From Carallia brachiata (Eukaryota > Streptophyta > Magnoliopsida > Malpighiales > Rhizophoraceae): a stretch of 64,000 bases of DNA. The translations under genes were made by a program, and so were the position numbers. Shown piece by piece: positions 1-12,570 of the stretch. The first letter of the stretch is position 1. Every line of letters starts with the position of its first letter. The DNA is taken from assembly GCA_021464245.1 (NCBI GenBank), contig JADCRB010000067.1, forward strand, positions 3,193,908 through 3,257,907, written 5' to 3'. The notes under the pieces were generated by a model. The model had not been told where the DNA came from, did not search any database, and was given only the letters and a program-made list of their open reading frames with translations.

Positions 1-1953
1 AACTCAAGTCTAGTAAAATACTAAGGAGTTTTCATTTTTTGAAGAGGGTGATGGGAATGGTTAAAGAGGAAGGGACGGAGATGGACAGGGCTCGCAATAT
101 CAACTAATTAACATCCAAGTATATGACGTTTCAAGTTTTTTTTTTTTTTTTTTTTTCTAATTATTTCGTCGGCATTCCTTGAGCCGATGTGCGCAGCCAA
201 ATGTATCAATTCCAAGGTCGCATCATCATCCATCGACTCTGGTTGGTTAGCTTGTCAACCAAGAAGTACGGAAATTTTTAAAATGGTAAGTGTCTGTCTT
301 GGGTATAAGTATCAGACACAACATTTGCTCGATATTTTTCAGATATTTGTTAGATATTTTGAAATATATCTAATAAAAAAATAAAAAAAAATTCGAATAT
401 ACGTGTCGGACACTTTTAATTCACATGCTGGACACTTTTAATACACGTATCAAATACTTTTATATGTATTTAATATTTTAATTAATATATTATATACATA
501 TATGTTATTTACTTAAATATTTTGTTATACACACACAAATGCATATATAATATATGTATACACATATATATAATATTTTTTATCAGTAAAAAAAAAACAT
601 AATATTTTTTAAAAAAATTATAAACAAAATATAAGTTATATCATAAAATATTAAAATAATTATTATTATGAATTATATGTAAAAATATTTAAATTACATA
701 TATATATATATAATATTTAATATATTTTATAATTGCATCAATATTGTGTATGTGTTTTAAATTTTTTAAAATTTTTGTGTTTGTGTCTATATTTTAAATT
801 ATTTTATAATATTTATATTATGTTGTGTTTTGTATCTGTGTCTATACATCTTAATTGTGAACTAGATGGCAATAATTAAAGTTCTTCTGTGCGTGGCAAG
901 TGTTGCTTCCTATATTTTAATCGGATAATATTCGAGGGCAAGGATGCTTGACTTGGTTGCCATTGTCTTTTCATCAGGCGTCGGGTTATGGTGAGATATA
1001 TCTCACTGTACTTGAGGATTTGAGTGGTGTCGAGTGAATCTATGGTGGAATATGTTATTTTTGTATTTATATATAATTATTATTTGTCTACTTCTTAAAG
1101 TCTCTTTAACTGGTTTTCGCCTTGTTTAATTCTTTGCTTTTTTTTTTTTTTTTTTCAATTTCGCCGTGTTTACTCTATCTTCAAATTTGGTTAATGTTTA
1201 TCTGCTGTTTCTCTTACGAAACGAGTCATTGTGGAGCCTTCTGCAGCATTTCCTAATTGAAAGGTAAACTGCTGAACCGCGTGTTGACTTTTAAAACATA
1301 GGAAAATAACATGAATTAGAACATATGAAGTGAGTCCACGTGGAGTGGTCCTGGAAAAAACTAAAAGAAAACAAAAGCTGAAAATAAAAAGATAATTAGA
1401 GTCTGAACTAATTATAATAAAAAAAAGGTTACGGGACTGAGGCAAAAAGATTGAATTAAATATGGTGTATATTATTAATAAATTTATTATTTATTAATTT
1501 TAATTATATTTTATTAAAAAAATTTATGATGTATAAAATTATTAAAATTAATGTACAGTAAACTTATAAAAAATATATATAAAAATTAATTTGGTCTATT
1601 CCTGAGTTTCTCGCCCTCTCAATCTATGTGGTTTTATTCAATTATAACATCATTTTAGATCTCTTCGTAATAACATGTAAGAGATTTTTATTTTAATTTT
1701 TTTTAAGTGAGTGTAACTAATTTATTATTTTATATAATATAATAAGTATAGTTTATTTAAATAAAAAAATTAAAAATAATATTTATATAATATTAAATAA
1801 TAAATTAATTTTATTAATTAAAAAAATAAAATTAACAAATATTTATGTAGAATTTAAAATGGAGAATATAATTGAATTTCTCATTTAAAGGAAAATGAAA
1901 ACTGTTTGCGCCCTGAAATTTAGATACGTATGACGGACCTCAGGTGCCATTAG
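1..1953. other. AT-rich intergenic DNA, no gene seen
   Basis: No coding region is supported here; open frames are short and of A/T-rich composition. Between about 280 and 850 the motif GTGTC and its complement recur at both ends of a very AT-rich core, a pattern seen in some small plant DNA transposons. I could not pair clean terminal repeats or a target duplication, so this is only a possible decayed element. Confidence 0.5.
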
Positions 1954-2734
1954 CATAGTTATTAAACCCGGCCCCGCCCGGCCGGTCGGACCGGTGGCCC
2001 GGTGACCTGGGCACTGGGCCGGGCCGGGTTACATGAACAGTACCCGAGTTAATTCAATAATAAAAAATTAATTTTTTTTGTACTTTTTACTGTGTAAACA
2101 GTAAAAATAATATTTTTTAATGATAAACAGTAAAAATGAACAGTATTCCGGGACAATTAAATAATAAAAAAATTATTTTTATTCATTATTTACTGAGTAA
2201 ACAGTCAAAATAATATTTTTTAATAATAAACAGTATTTATATAGTAAAAATTATATATTTTTTTCACTTTTTATTACAGGAACAATAATATTTACATAAT
2301 ATTTACATACTAAAATTTATTATATTTTTATTTTTTTACTGTGTGAACGATAAAAATAATATTTTCATAATACTAAATAATATTATATAGTATTTTCTTA
2401 TATAATTTAAGAATTTTTCACTTTTCACTATATATTTTTCTGTATATAATAATTTAACGTTGTTCATAACTTCATATATTAAGTAATATGTTACAATTTA
2501 CATTGAAAAATAATTTTTTAAGAATTTTTATCAAAATTTTAATTGATATAAATTACTTTTTTAACTTGTAAAAATATCGTTATTGTATTAAATTGTACAA
2601 AAAATTTATATATAATATTTGATATATTCTTTTTTTAAAAAATTAATGACCCACTGGTTGACCCAATAACCTACTGGTTGAACCAATGACCCATTGACCC
2701 AGTCGTCAGAATGAGGCCGAGTTTAATAACTATG
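1954..2734. mobile_element. Non-autonomous hAT-type element, 781 bp
   Basis: The element starts at 1954 and ends at 2734 with inverted termini CATAGTTATTAAACYCGGCC (20 bp, one mismatch). It is flanked by the perfect 8-bp direct repeat GCCATTAG at 1946-1953 and 2735-2742, the target-duplication length typical of the hAT superfamily. The left end is very GC-rich (CCGG, GGCC runs) and the right end carries repeated ACCCACTGGTTGA-like words; the core is AT-rich and has no coding capacity. Elements at 29598-30040 and 42524-43164 have the same architecture, so mobilisation in trans by an hAT transposase is likely. The superfamily call rests on target length and layout, not on a database match. Confidence 0.8.
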
Positions 2735-2742
2735 GCCATTAG

Positions 2743-5025
2743 TATAGGTACGACAGCGCAGTCAAAAAAATAGAGTATAGGCACAACAGCTGTGGGCTCA
2801 TAGTATGGGTACGACAGCTTAGTGGTATCGGTCGATGCTTTTTTATTTATTTATTTATTTTTGGTCAGGGTAGAGGCTTGTAAGCTTAACAGTGTGTTTA
2901 GATTATAGAATTTTAATGAGAAAACAAATTATAAGAAATAAATATTAAAAAAATATGTATGAGAAAGAAAAGTGAATAATTTATTTGTTTGGATAGATAA
3001 GAAAATATAAGAAAAAAATGATTAGAAAGAAAATTAATATGTTTAAATTGTACGAGAAAGTGATGATAAAGATAATTATATATTTAAATTACAAAGTTAC
3101 CTCTCTTATTTTGTGGTAGAAATGAGGTGATTAAATATTTGGATAATTTTATTTTTTTTAATTATATAATTTCTTTTTTATAATAAAATGTTGATGTTGA
3201 CAACTGAAGGCACGTTTACTAATTTCTCACAGGTTTTTTATCTTTTGCCAAACAAATAAAATTTTGTTGAATTGCGTTATTTTCTTCCAATCAAATTCTC
3301 ACAGGCATCCAAACAAAGGGTAACAGAAAACTAAATACAAACAGCTCGGAGCCACAGAACCCCAAAACAAGAGTTTCCTTACTTCACTTGGTATTGGTCA
3401 ATGTTTTGGAAACCGATCATTAGACATCTTTACAGTTTCATGTTTATGGCGCCTTTGACCTGGCCCAAGACTTAGGCCCATATCAGACGGCTTTAAGCCC
3501 AGATTCCGCTATTCTAAGTCCAATAGGCAATAGCTAATGACTCGCCTTAGCCCGCAATAATTGCAAGTTCAACATTAGCCGCAGGTTCAACGTACACAAT
3601 GCCATAGTCTTGGGCGTCACAGAAATTGGGAGACAACAATGCATGGGCCAACTGAATTGAGCGACTCAAAACTCAGAAGCCCGAAACATGATGGCTCTGT
3701 AATTCAATTGCAGAAGGCTATTTACCAACTTGACTTTCTGTTCAAGCTGGAAAAGGGTGGGTGCACCGGCTAAAGGCGACAGTTTTGAGTTTTGACAATT
3801 ACGATAACCTAAGAAACTGTGCTAATATCGGACCGAAAAACTGCATTAATCTAGGACCAAATCCTATCAAGTTTGCAGATTATTGCAGGTTCTTCGGGAG
3901 GGGCCGAACATGCAAAGCCACTTGGTCATACGGAACAAAGACCAGGACAAAGACAGTAGCCAGTAACCCAGTAGGGCATAAAATGCCCTTCCATCCAGCC
4001 CCACAAGGATCATCTGATTAATTATCTGAAGACCCATGCTGCAATAATTGATGGCATGCAAACCCGTCAAAATGGTAACTGAGAACTGATTGGTTACCAT
4101 ATAATTTGGGAATGGGAGATGGAAACTCCTTTACAAAAAAACCAAAAAAAAAAGAAAGAAAGAAAAATAATTCAGTTAAAAACAACGGGCAATAATTGTA
4201 GTGAAGCCATGACCGGAGGAGAACCATTCTAACAAGTTCTAAAACTGTGTAAATGCACCTAAAATTCCACAAATACATCACAGCTGTAGTCCATGGTCAA
4301 TCCTTTAATTGTTACTTCCAATTACGGACAGCGAAGATCAGAGTACATAAAGAGACAGAAATGCATTATGATGCAATAAGATCCCATGCAATGCCCACTA
4401 GATGTGATTCTTGAACAAGAACTAGATCTATCTTGAAACTATGTCCAACCAGCAGTAGGCTAAGGCTTTATTTACCAACAGAATTTTGCATCAAGAACAA
4501 ATTCCCTAAGGCTTCACCCACCGAGCAGATTCACACAACGACGAAAGACAATCATCTGTCAGAAGAAACTACAGTAGTTGACAAACATGAATGCATTTGA
4601 ATTATCTGTCTGTAAGACTTCTCAATGAAAACTTTTAGGGGGAAAAAGAAAACATCTTCAAGATAGTAAAAGAATGATATCAAAACATTAATGAAAAGCA
4701 ACATTTCCATACAACTAAAATAGGAATGGAATAGGGATATGCACACAAATAAATTTCAGACACGAAAACAAAAGAGTACCAAAAACCAGGAAACTACAAG
4801 TACAATCAGCATCTTGGCACTATATCAACTCAACAGAGTTTCCCATCTCCGCCGGGGTTAAGGCACCCGGGCAACTACAGAGTTAGCACTGGATCATACC
4901 ATCTTGCACAATCTTGATATTCTTGTAAGAGGTTCAAACTTCGAACACAGGAGCTGGTCTCCCAAAAATTTAAAAACAAACACCAAAAAAAAAAAAAAAA
5001 CCATGATAACATCTAGCATCCTGCC
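2743..5025. other. Intergenic DNA and PDV1 3' flank
   Basis: No gene is supported. Three imperfect copies of a word like AGTATAGGTACGACAGC begin at about 2741, 2774 and 2802. The stretch 3430-4300 is less AT-rich than its surroundings and carries a few open frames of 77-87 codons on both strands, none with a recognisable domain. About 4800-5025 is probably the 3' untranslated region of the minus-strand PDV1 gene. Confidence 0.45.
2895..3318. repeat. Possible AT-rich MITE with imperfect inverted ends
   Basis: The left end (TGTTTAGAT, then AGAATTTTAATGAGAAAA) is loosely mirrored at the right end, where the reverse complement reads TGTTTGGAT and then AGAATTTGATTGGAAGAAAA. The core is A/T-rich. 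Regions 6867-7133, 9738-10008 and 35110-35480 have the same look. No clear target duplication was found, so the limits are approximate. Confidence 0.4.
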
Positions 5026-6429
5026 TTAACCTCTAGCCAACATCACATCCAAGTGATTCAAGCTACCGCTGGATGGGAAGCCATCCAGCTGAGAATCTTT
5101 CTTCATATTTCTATTGATGTAGATAAGACTGTCTTGCTTATACGGACAGTCCTTATATACTACTTGATGCAAATGGAGCATTGCAACCATGCTAACAGCA
5201 AACAAAGCAGCATTGCCCAGTATTCCACCAATTTGATCCAATTTAAAGGATTTCCTTGCAATATCCAAACTTGAAATGAGAAAACTGACAACAAGGTTAG
5301 ACTTCTTCGCTTCATTCTTAACAAGGTTCTCACCAGATGGACTTGCAGCCAAGCCATAAAAATTGTCTGGAGAAACAAAGCGACTAGCATCGCGTACATC
5401 CCCCACAAAAGCTAATGCCTCTTCAATGACTTTGTACTTCTTGCCTTGATGTTCAGCCAATCTCATTGCAAGAACAATCCTGCTTTGCTCTAATCGAGCA
5501 ATTGCAGCATCTCGCTCAGCCCGCTGTTGAATTTGCACAGTCTGCCCCAAAAAAAAAAAAAGGAAAGAAAAAAAAGGATGAATCATATTTCCAAATTAAT
5601 CAGAACCAAACAGACTCTTAAATCAAAGCTGCAGTACAAAAAATAAAAAAAAATAAAAAAAAGCAATTATTTTGATCGACCATCAAGTCATCAACAGCAG
5701 TCTTAACACGAACCATGTAAGCAATTAATAAGTGGTGCTAACAATTTTCATTAACTTTCTTTTCTATTGGATAAGATACTGAATTATTTTCATCAACTTA
5801 AAGACGGTGTTTTACTTGTGATCTTCTGACAATAAAAACGAAAGATTATGTCAGAAGTAGAACCCTAATTGGCACAAAAGCCCTAAATTTGAAATTTCTA
5901 TTCCCAATTTTCAGAACAACCAATCAGACAGTAAATCAAATACACTTGAAACAAAAAAGCCGCGAAATCACAGCTCGGTACAAAGGACTCCACATGAGAA
6001 ATAAAGCCCAACAAATATCTTTTTTAATAAATAAATAAATAAATGCACATCTGAATTTTCTTTCCTTTTTTAAATTGAAAATAAAAAAAAAGGGAACAAT
6101 CTAGAGAAGGAAAGTACATGGAAGAACTCTAGCTGGTCCTCGAGGTTCTCGAGAGCGGTCCTGATGGCGTTGAGACTCTTAGCCTCTTGAATAGCGGAGT
6201 CAGTGTCGTCGACGACCCGGAAATCCTTGACGAAGACGAAGCCGGCGCGGGTCTCCTCGACGGCATCGTTGTAGGGTGGTTTCTTCTTATCGGACTTTTT
6301 GGGGCCTCTGATGGAGTTGAGAAAGTGGGTGCGGGAAATCCAGTGAATAGCGTCGCTGAGCTTGTCGTGTATGTCCCATATTTTCTCTAGAACCGCTTCA
6401 ATCTCTTCGATCTCCATTCCCCATTTCAT
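5026..6429 (-). CDS. PDV1: PLASTID DIVISION1 (PDV1), chloroplast outer-envelope division protein
   Basis: Two exons, 6429-6118 and 5541-5026, join through a GT-AG intron to give 275 residues, close to the roughly 272 of Arabidopsis PDV1. The N-terminal half is a coiled-coil-rich cytosolic domain (start MKWGMEIEEIEAVLEKIW; later SLNAIRTALENLEDQLEFFH and RLEQSRIVLAMRLAEHQGKK). One transmembrane helix spans about residues 208-228, followed by a short tail ending HLDVMLARG; the terminal glycine is a family hallmark. In the family the protein sits in the plastid outer envelope, recruits the dynamin DRP5B/ARC5 to the division site and binds ARC6-type partners in the intermembrane space. A start at the second Met (MEIEEIE) would cost only four residues. 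Confidence 0.95.
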
Positions 6430-6866
6430 GACAAGACGACCAGCAAATGGTCAAAAATAAACGGAAAGTGAGGGCAACAATGATCAAAGGGGGGAAAATG
6501 AAATGCAGCCACTGACACTGTGGGGGCAGCATTCGGCAATTTAAAATTCAAAATTTTATCTGACCAAAAACAAAATTCAAAATTTTAGATTTTCAATAAA
6601 AATTCAAAGAAATATAAAAAGAAAAAAAAATTTTAAAAAAAAATACACTACTCAATAATAAATTAAAGAATTTTCTTTATATTAATTTAAATTTAAATTT
6701 TTTTATTACTTATCTCATTAAATATAATTTATTATTAAAATATAATATTAAATTTAAAATTTATTAATACCCAACTCAAGTATAAAAAAAGTTTATTGAG
6801 CCCAAAGATTTTTGGGAGTTGGGCAGGCCATTACCATGTGTAATACTTTTTTTCGTTTGAGACTTA

Positions 6867-7133
6867 TTAAATGTTTGGATTGTTATAAAATTGTGAAAAA
6901 AATTATAAAAAAATAAAATTATTTGAATTGATAAAAAATTTATGGGAAAGAAAATAATAAAAAAGAAAATAAATAATAATTTATAATTTAAAAAAGATAA
7001 AAAATTATTATTTAAATTGATGAGAAAGTTGTAAAAAATAAAAATTATGAAAAAAATAGAATAATGATAATATTTTGTTAATTAAAATTTTTTAATCTTT
7101 TTTTTTCATCAAATTCTCTCGAACCAAACATAC
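6867..7133. repeat. AT-rich MITE-like repeat
   Basis: The left end ATGTTTGGATTG and the right end CGAACCAAACAT are inverted relative to each other, with poly-A/T-rich subterminal sequence on both sides (TTGTGAAAAAA against TTTTTTTCATCAAA). No convincing target duplication was found. Confidence 0.45.
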
Positions 7134-7384
7134 TGAGGATCCACAAACATTTGATTCCCATAACTTAGGGGTGTTTAATTTTGCTAGCATGGGTTTTTGT
7201 TCGCTGATAAAAATCAAAAGATATGAAAATTAGTATTTGATTAATTTTTTTTGAGGTGTTGTTGCTGTTGATAAGTTCTCCAAAATACTGTTGATTGAAA
7301 ACGTATAGTCAAAGTTACTTTTGATTAAGTTCGTACATATCAAAAATTACTTGTATCTATTTTAATGAATATGAGATTAACGAT

Positions 7385-8500
7385 ATTTAATATGAGAACG
7401 GGAATGATGAGAATTCCCGTTCCCTGAATTTTTTAGCAAATGTGGGGATCCTCGTTCCCCTAATTGTTAAGCAGGGATGAGGTTGGATTTAGAGTTCATT
7501 GACCTCGTCTCATACCTATCTCCATTTCTGTTCTTATCCCGTTTTATTATTTTACTATTTTACCCTTTATATTTTAAATATATAATAATTTTAGAGAGAT
7601 AAACTAGTCACTTACCACAAACCTAAGCTAACTCTCCAAAGTTTCAAAGCCTATCCCCACTTAGGCATTCTATCCCATCGTCAACCCCATCCACAGCAAC
7701 CACCATGATCTCCATTTTCCACCACTGTCACCGTTTCTTCATCTTTGATTGTTCCATTACATACCGTATGTAATCGATCTCCATTTGTCTTTTCTTCTTC
7801 TTGACTTCTTGTTTTGGATTTATAATGTTTGGATCAATTTCTTCAATCATATCTGTTATCTATATTCGGCACGGGAAGACTAGTTTATTTCAGCTCTTGA
7901 TCAAGGGAAGATATGTCAATTATCTATTCTACAAAATTACTGAGAGAGTACCTAGGAAAAGGTAAAGATTTAACCATGTCTTTCACAAATCTAATTCACA
8001 AAACTGCTGGCCGATGGCAACCTATGCATTACCATAATTGTCCTAACATTTCCTAGTAAGAAGCCTCTAAGATTTATTATTTTGTTTTTTTTTTTTTTGG
8101 GTTTCCAAATTATGTTCATGGAATTCATCTGTTATGTGTTCGATTAGATGCCTCAATGGATGAGGTTGCTGTTGGTTTTGTCTAAGAGGCCTTAATGGTG
8201 AGGACGAAAAAAGTTGTTAGCCTATCATATGTTCGATAACATGTCTCAATGGTTTTGTCACGTGGAATTCTTGATGTTGCAAGGATCCAGGTTTTGGTAT
8301 GTTGAGAATTTGTATTCGGAAAGTTGCATAGAATTGAAATTAATGGCGGGGATAGAGAGAAGACAGGAATCTCCGAACTTTGGTAGAAATGGGAACTGAA
8401 ATCTTTTCTATTGGGAATAGAGATAAGAATGGAGATGAGATTCGAAAGTAGGAACGGTAATCAGATGTGTCATCCTCGTCCCCAATCCTCTCTATTGTCT
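7385..8500. mobile_element. Decayed relative of the hAT element at 10533-16099
   Basis: The left part reproduces the order of motifs seen just inside the left end of the intact element: CCCGTTCCC, GGGGATCC, CGTTCCCC, an AGCAGGGA-type word, then a pyrimidine/TA-rich stretch (TTTTACCCTTTATAT) and an ACCTAA word. The right part (8340-8500) again carries GGAAC, GAGAT and CCTCGTCCCC words. Substitutions are many, terminal repeats are not recoverable and no transposase fragment is visible, so it looks like an old, internally deleted copy. Confidence 0.5.
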
Positions 8501-9737
8501 TCTCTATTTTTAATTTGATTAGCAACTGATACAACTGATACATTATGCAATTACGAAATTGTCCCCAGTGCGTACTTTCGCCACTGCCCCTTCTTCCAAA
8601 AAGTCAAAAAACTTGTTATTGCAAAAGGGATTCAGGTACAGTACGCATTGATCAGCGGAGGGCCCCACCAGATATTTAAATATGATTTCTTTAATGGAAA
8701 CCATTTTTTTTTTTAAAAAAGGAAAAATCCCAAAAAAAAAAAACAAAGCCACTAAAAGGACGGACTCATCCGGTTTTTCTCTTTTCGTCCCGAATCTATG
8801 CAAATACTAATTTAAACATATAAAATTAAAATAATTTTTCTTCAAACATAAAAATTTATACAGGAAAAATAATTCTTTTAATGTGTAAATTATAATTAAT
8901 CTTCAAATCACAGATTTAATAAATACATAAAATATATTTTTATAAGATCAATTTTAATTAATTAGAGGTAAAAATATTAGTTATTATAATAAAATAGAGA
9001 TAATATCTAAAATAATCATTTTATTATTTAATTAATAATAATTATTGTTAATTTAATTAAATATTATAATTTTATATTATTTATCAGTAACAGTAAAACT
9101 AAATATCCCCTAAAACTTCACACGATTTTAAAGAGATGAATTAGTTAATTACTCATGGTGCTATGCATAATATTTATTATTATTTCAAGGCATGTAAAAA
9201 AAATTAAAACTATTCACATTAACTAATAAAAGAATAAAAATTCCTAAAATTCCAGCTAATTTTCTCTTTTTATATAGGTCTAATTACAAATTTCAGGGAA
9301 TTTGTACTGAATTTGATCCTAAAAATTTATTTTTATTTTTTAAACAAAAATTTATATTTAGATAACTCTTACTTTAAAATGTAAAATGTAAACTCAAATA
9401 ATATGCACAAAACAAACAAAAAATCTGCAAAATTTTTTTGTAAAATAATAATAATAATTGGTCGGTTTGTAATTTTCGGACACAAGTCTCAACTCTCAAA
9501 CCTTTTCCTTTTCATGTATACAATAATATATATGATAAGTCAAAATTTATGAGAAAATTGTCAGATGATACTTGACCATAAATTGACAAACTACATGACA
9601 TTAGTTATTACTATATTTATTTTAAAAATTTTGTAAAAGCGTGAATATTTCCTAGCATTAATCAATTAAAGGTTGCGGACCTCAACAATGTCTTCATCTC
9701 AATCCTTTTGAAAATCTAACCCAAAACTCTCATAAAG

Positions 9738-10008
9738 TATTTGGATTGAAGGAATTTGATAAAAAAGAAAATAAAAATTTTAAAAATATCATTATTATTT
9801 TATTAATTTTTATAAATTTTTTTAATTAAATTTTTTATTAATTTAAACAACTAATTTTTACTTTTTTTTCACTAATTACTATTTATTTTTTTCTCATAAT
9901 TTTCTAATTATTTTTTTCTTACCACTTTTTATTAATTATAATATTATTATTACTATATTATTACTTTTTATTTATTTATTTTTTCATCACTTTCTATCAA
10001 TTCAAATA
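9738..10008. repeat. AT-rich MITE-like repeat
   Basis: The left end TATTTGGATTG and the right end CAATTCAAATA are inverted copies with one mismatch. The similarity continues inward as an A-rich stretch on the left and a T-rich stretch with ATCAC on the right. It resembles 6867-7133 and 35110-35480. No target duplication is obvious. Confidence 0.5.
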
Positions 10009-10550
10009 TAATATCAATTTCAAAACACTTCACGCAATGAGTACAATCCCCGGCCGTGTATGAATTATATACCGAATTCTTTTTTTTTCCTTTTTTTTTA
10101 ACAAAGAAAATATTAAATACACACACTTTTCTATAGTACAAATACAAATATAATAATTATTTTTTATATTACATTAGCAAAAAAAATTCAAAAATTAAGA
10201 ATTTCATACAATACTTTTATTTTATATTTTAAAATAATACTCATCTAAACTTAAATTTTAATTTTTTTAAAAAATTTTTAATCCCTCAAAATCGTCCTTG
10301 ACGCATCATCTTATTGCACATAGCAACTCCCTTTTAGCGAAATCCCACCCCAAGAGCATGGGGCGAAAGATCCGTTTACAAATGGGGATAAATTTGTTTA
10401 TAAAATTTACAATGCTAACTTGACCACTGTTGGCCATAATTTGAATGTGGGGTCCACGACATGAAACAAATAGAACAGGTTAAGAAAAAGAATAAAAAAG
10501 AATAAAATAATTGTTGTTAGCTGCTAACCATGTAGGGATGGCAATTTCAC

Positions 10551-10705
10551 CCGTACCCGTTGGGGAATACCCGTACCCGCCCCAACAGGGACGGGGTCAA
10601 CCTTATTTGACCGGGAAACGGGGAGGGGATCCCCGTTCCCCGGATTTTTTTAGCGGGGACGGGATAGACTGTCCCCGCCCTGTACCCGTCCCCGTAATTT
10701 AATTT
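10551..10705. repeat. GC-rich left subterminal repeats of the hAT element
   Basis: A dense run of CCCGTACCCG, GGGGATCCCCG and GGGACGGG words gives sharply higher GC than the flanks. The mirror-image array at the other end makes this the probable transposase-recognition region. The 63-codon open frame over it is an artefact of the repeats. Confidence 0.7.
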
Positions 10706-11763
10706 ACTTTTTTATCCTTTATATAATATTTATATAAAAATTTTATAGGGATAATTTAGTAATTTGATACCAAAACCTAAATCCTTTTCTTTTGCTCAAG
10801 CATGCCCGACGCCGACTGTGCCTCTATTCTTCCTCAAAATTTCTCATTCACTTTAGGAATTAGGATTGCTTATTTGCTTGAAGTCGCTCCTACAATCAAG
10901 CAGCTCTACTCCTCGACAGTCACATCTTGCTCCCATTTGACCATTCTTCAAATTTTCAGGTTTTGATTGCCTCTTTTCGTTTCTTTTTTTTTAATTTAAT
11001 TTTTGCTCTTTCCTTCTGGTTGCTCAGAATTGGATTCCCTTCATTTTTCGGGAAATGGGTGTTAGAAATTATGTCAATTTTGGGCTATGAGATTGTCCCC
11101 ACGTTTTCAGCCATAACTAAATATGGGATGAGAAATTTGGAATTTTGGATTATATCTATTGGTTTTTAGAGTAGTCTTGATGTTGGATTGGATCGTTCTT
11201 GCTATAAGATTCTAGTCTCATGTGTGAAAATTGATTGAACATGAAGTTTGACCTTAAATTTATGGATAAAGTTGATTACTTTACTTCAAATAGTTTGCTT
11301 CCCATGTTATTTACTTGAATTACCCGAACACCCAAGACTTCATTTCTTTCCATTTTCTCAAGTCATCACGCCCATTTGGTTAATTGTTTCTTTTTTAAGT
11401 GTTGGGATTAGTTTTTCTATTGAAACTTTTCAGCGGTTCTTTAAGCTTCACTTTTTAATCATTGCTTCCTGAAACAACATTGATTTTAAATAGCAGATGC
11501 ATGACAGATACATTTTAGCTAATTTATCAAATATTTACTTCAATTTTTTGTTCTTGTTTGTGTAGGTCAGAACGAATGCTATAATAAAAGCTCATGAGAA
11601 TATTGATTAGACCTTGAAAGTTGTAGAAGTTTTATTGGCACAATTTGATGTTTCTCGGCAGGTTGGTTTGATTGGAAACTCCAAATTTTGTTTGATTGGT
11701 TGTTTGACTAATTGGATAGCAGCATTTTTTTCATCTTCTTAAACAATTGCTTTGATGCTTCAA

Positions 11764-11791
11764 AGGGATGGCAATTTCACCCGTACCCGTT
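11764..11791 (+). repeat. Internal perfect copy of the hAT left end (28 bp)
   Basis: These 28 bases are identical to 10534-10561, the left terminus minus its first base, and in the same orientation. The similarity stops abruptly after 11791, where the GC-rich array does not follow. Confidence 0.9.
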
Positions 11792-12570
11792 CACAATGGC
11801 ACAATTGCTGATTATTCATTCATATCGTATACGTGCTTTCGTTCTTGAAATAATGAATGAGGCAATATTGTTGGATATTTTGAAGGCTGAATTTGCCCAC
11901 GGCATTTGTTGGTGCAAGACCCAGTCTCATATGTTGTTGGAACACCAATCAACAATTATAGCTGCATTATTATTTGTACTTGTTTTCAATTGTACCCTCC
12001 ACATGGTTGGTCTATTCTTTTTGTAATTTTCCTTAAATCTAACATGTTGCTAGATAAACCTCCTACTGCAGAAAATTACAACTAATTCTTGATAGGTTTT
12101 TTTTGTGATATCCAACTAATTTATGAGAAGCAGAAAATTTACAAGGGTTCAATTTCAACCTCACTTAACCAATCAACTAAAATTGAATTGGCCATTAATT
12201 TATTTTTATATTCATTCTTAAGTAGAATAGTCGTGTAGTTACTAGTTGGTCCAATATTTCAACATCTGGTGCTTCTAATTACTTCCAATTTACTATGTTA
12301 TGGTTTAGTATGTTATGGGCATATTGGCGTTGAGGTGCTTGTGTCTTTATGCGTATTTATTCAATGGTGCTTTGGAATAAAAATAATATGCTCATATTTT
12401 CTTTGTGATTGCTTATGGAGACTATCTCTTTCTTCATATGCAGGGCTAGAAATCTGTAGTCTAAAATCTCTAAAAGCATTCGACAATATCATTCTCTTGC
12501 ATTGTGCAATCGGTGCTTGTGGAAGGGGGGAAAAGACAAGTGATTAAGTAATTTGATTTTTGAGACTGTC

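Larger units (their letters stand above)
6430..10524. other. AT-rich intergenic DNA, repeats only
   Basis: No gene is supported over 4.1 kb. It contains A/T-rich MITE-like stretches (6867-7133, 9738-10008) and a decayed relative of the downstream hAT element (about 7385-8500). Open frames such as those near 8214-8543 fall inside that relic and have no recognisable product. Confidence 0.6.

Noticed and set aside
3867..4281. Overlapping minus-strand frames of 77 and 87 codons with hydrophobic stretches
   Set aside because: No recognisable domain and no splice partner; hydrophobicity comes from T-rich codons. A relic of a membrane-protein gene cannot be excluded.
10511..10702. 63-codon open frame starting MLLAANHVGMAIS, rich in proline and glycine
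   Set aside because: It spans the target duplication, the hAT terminus and the GC-rich subterminal repeats; its composition is a by-product of the repeats.
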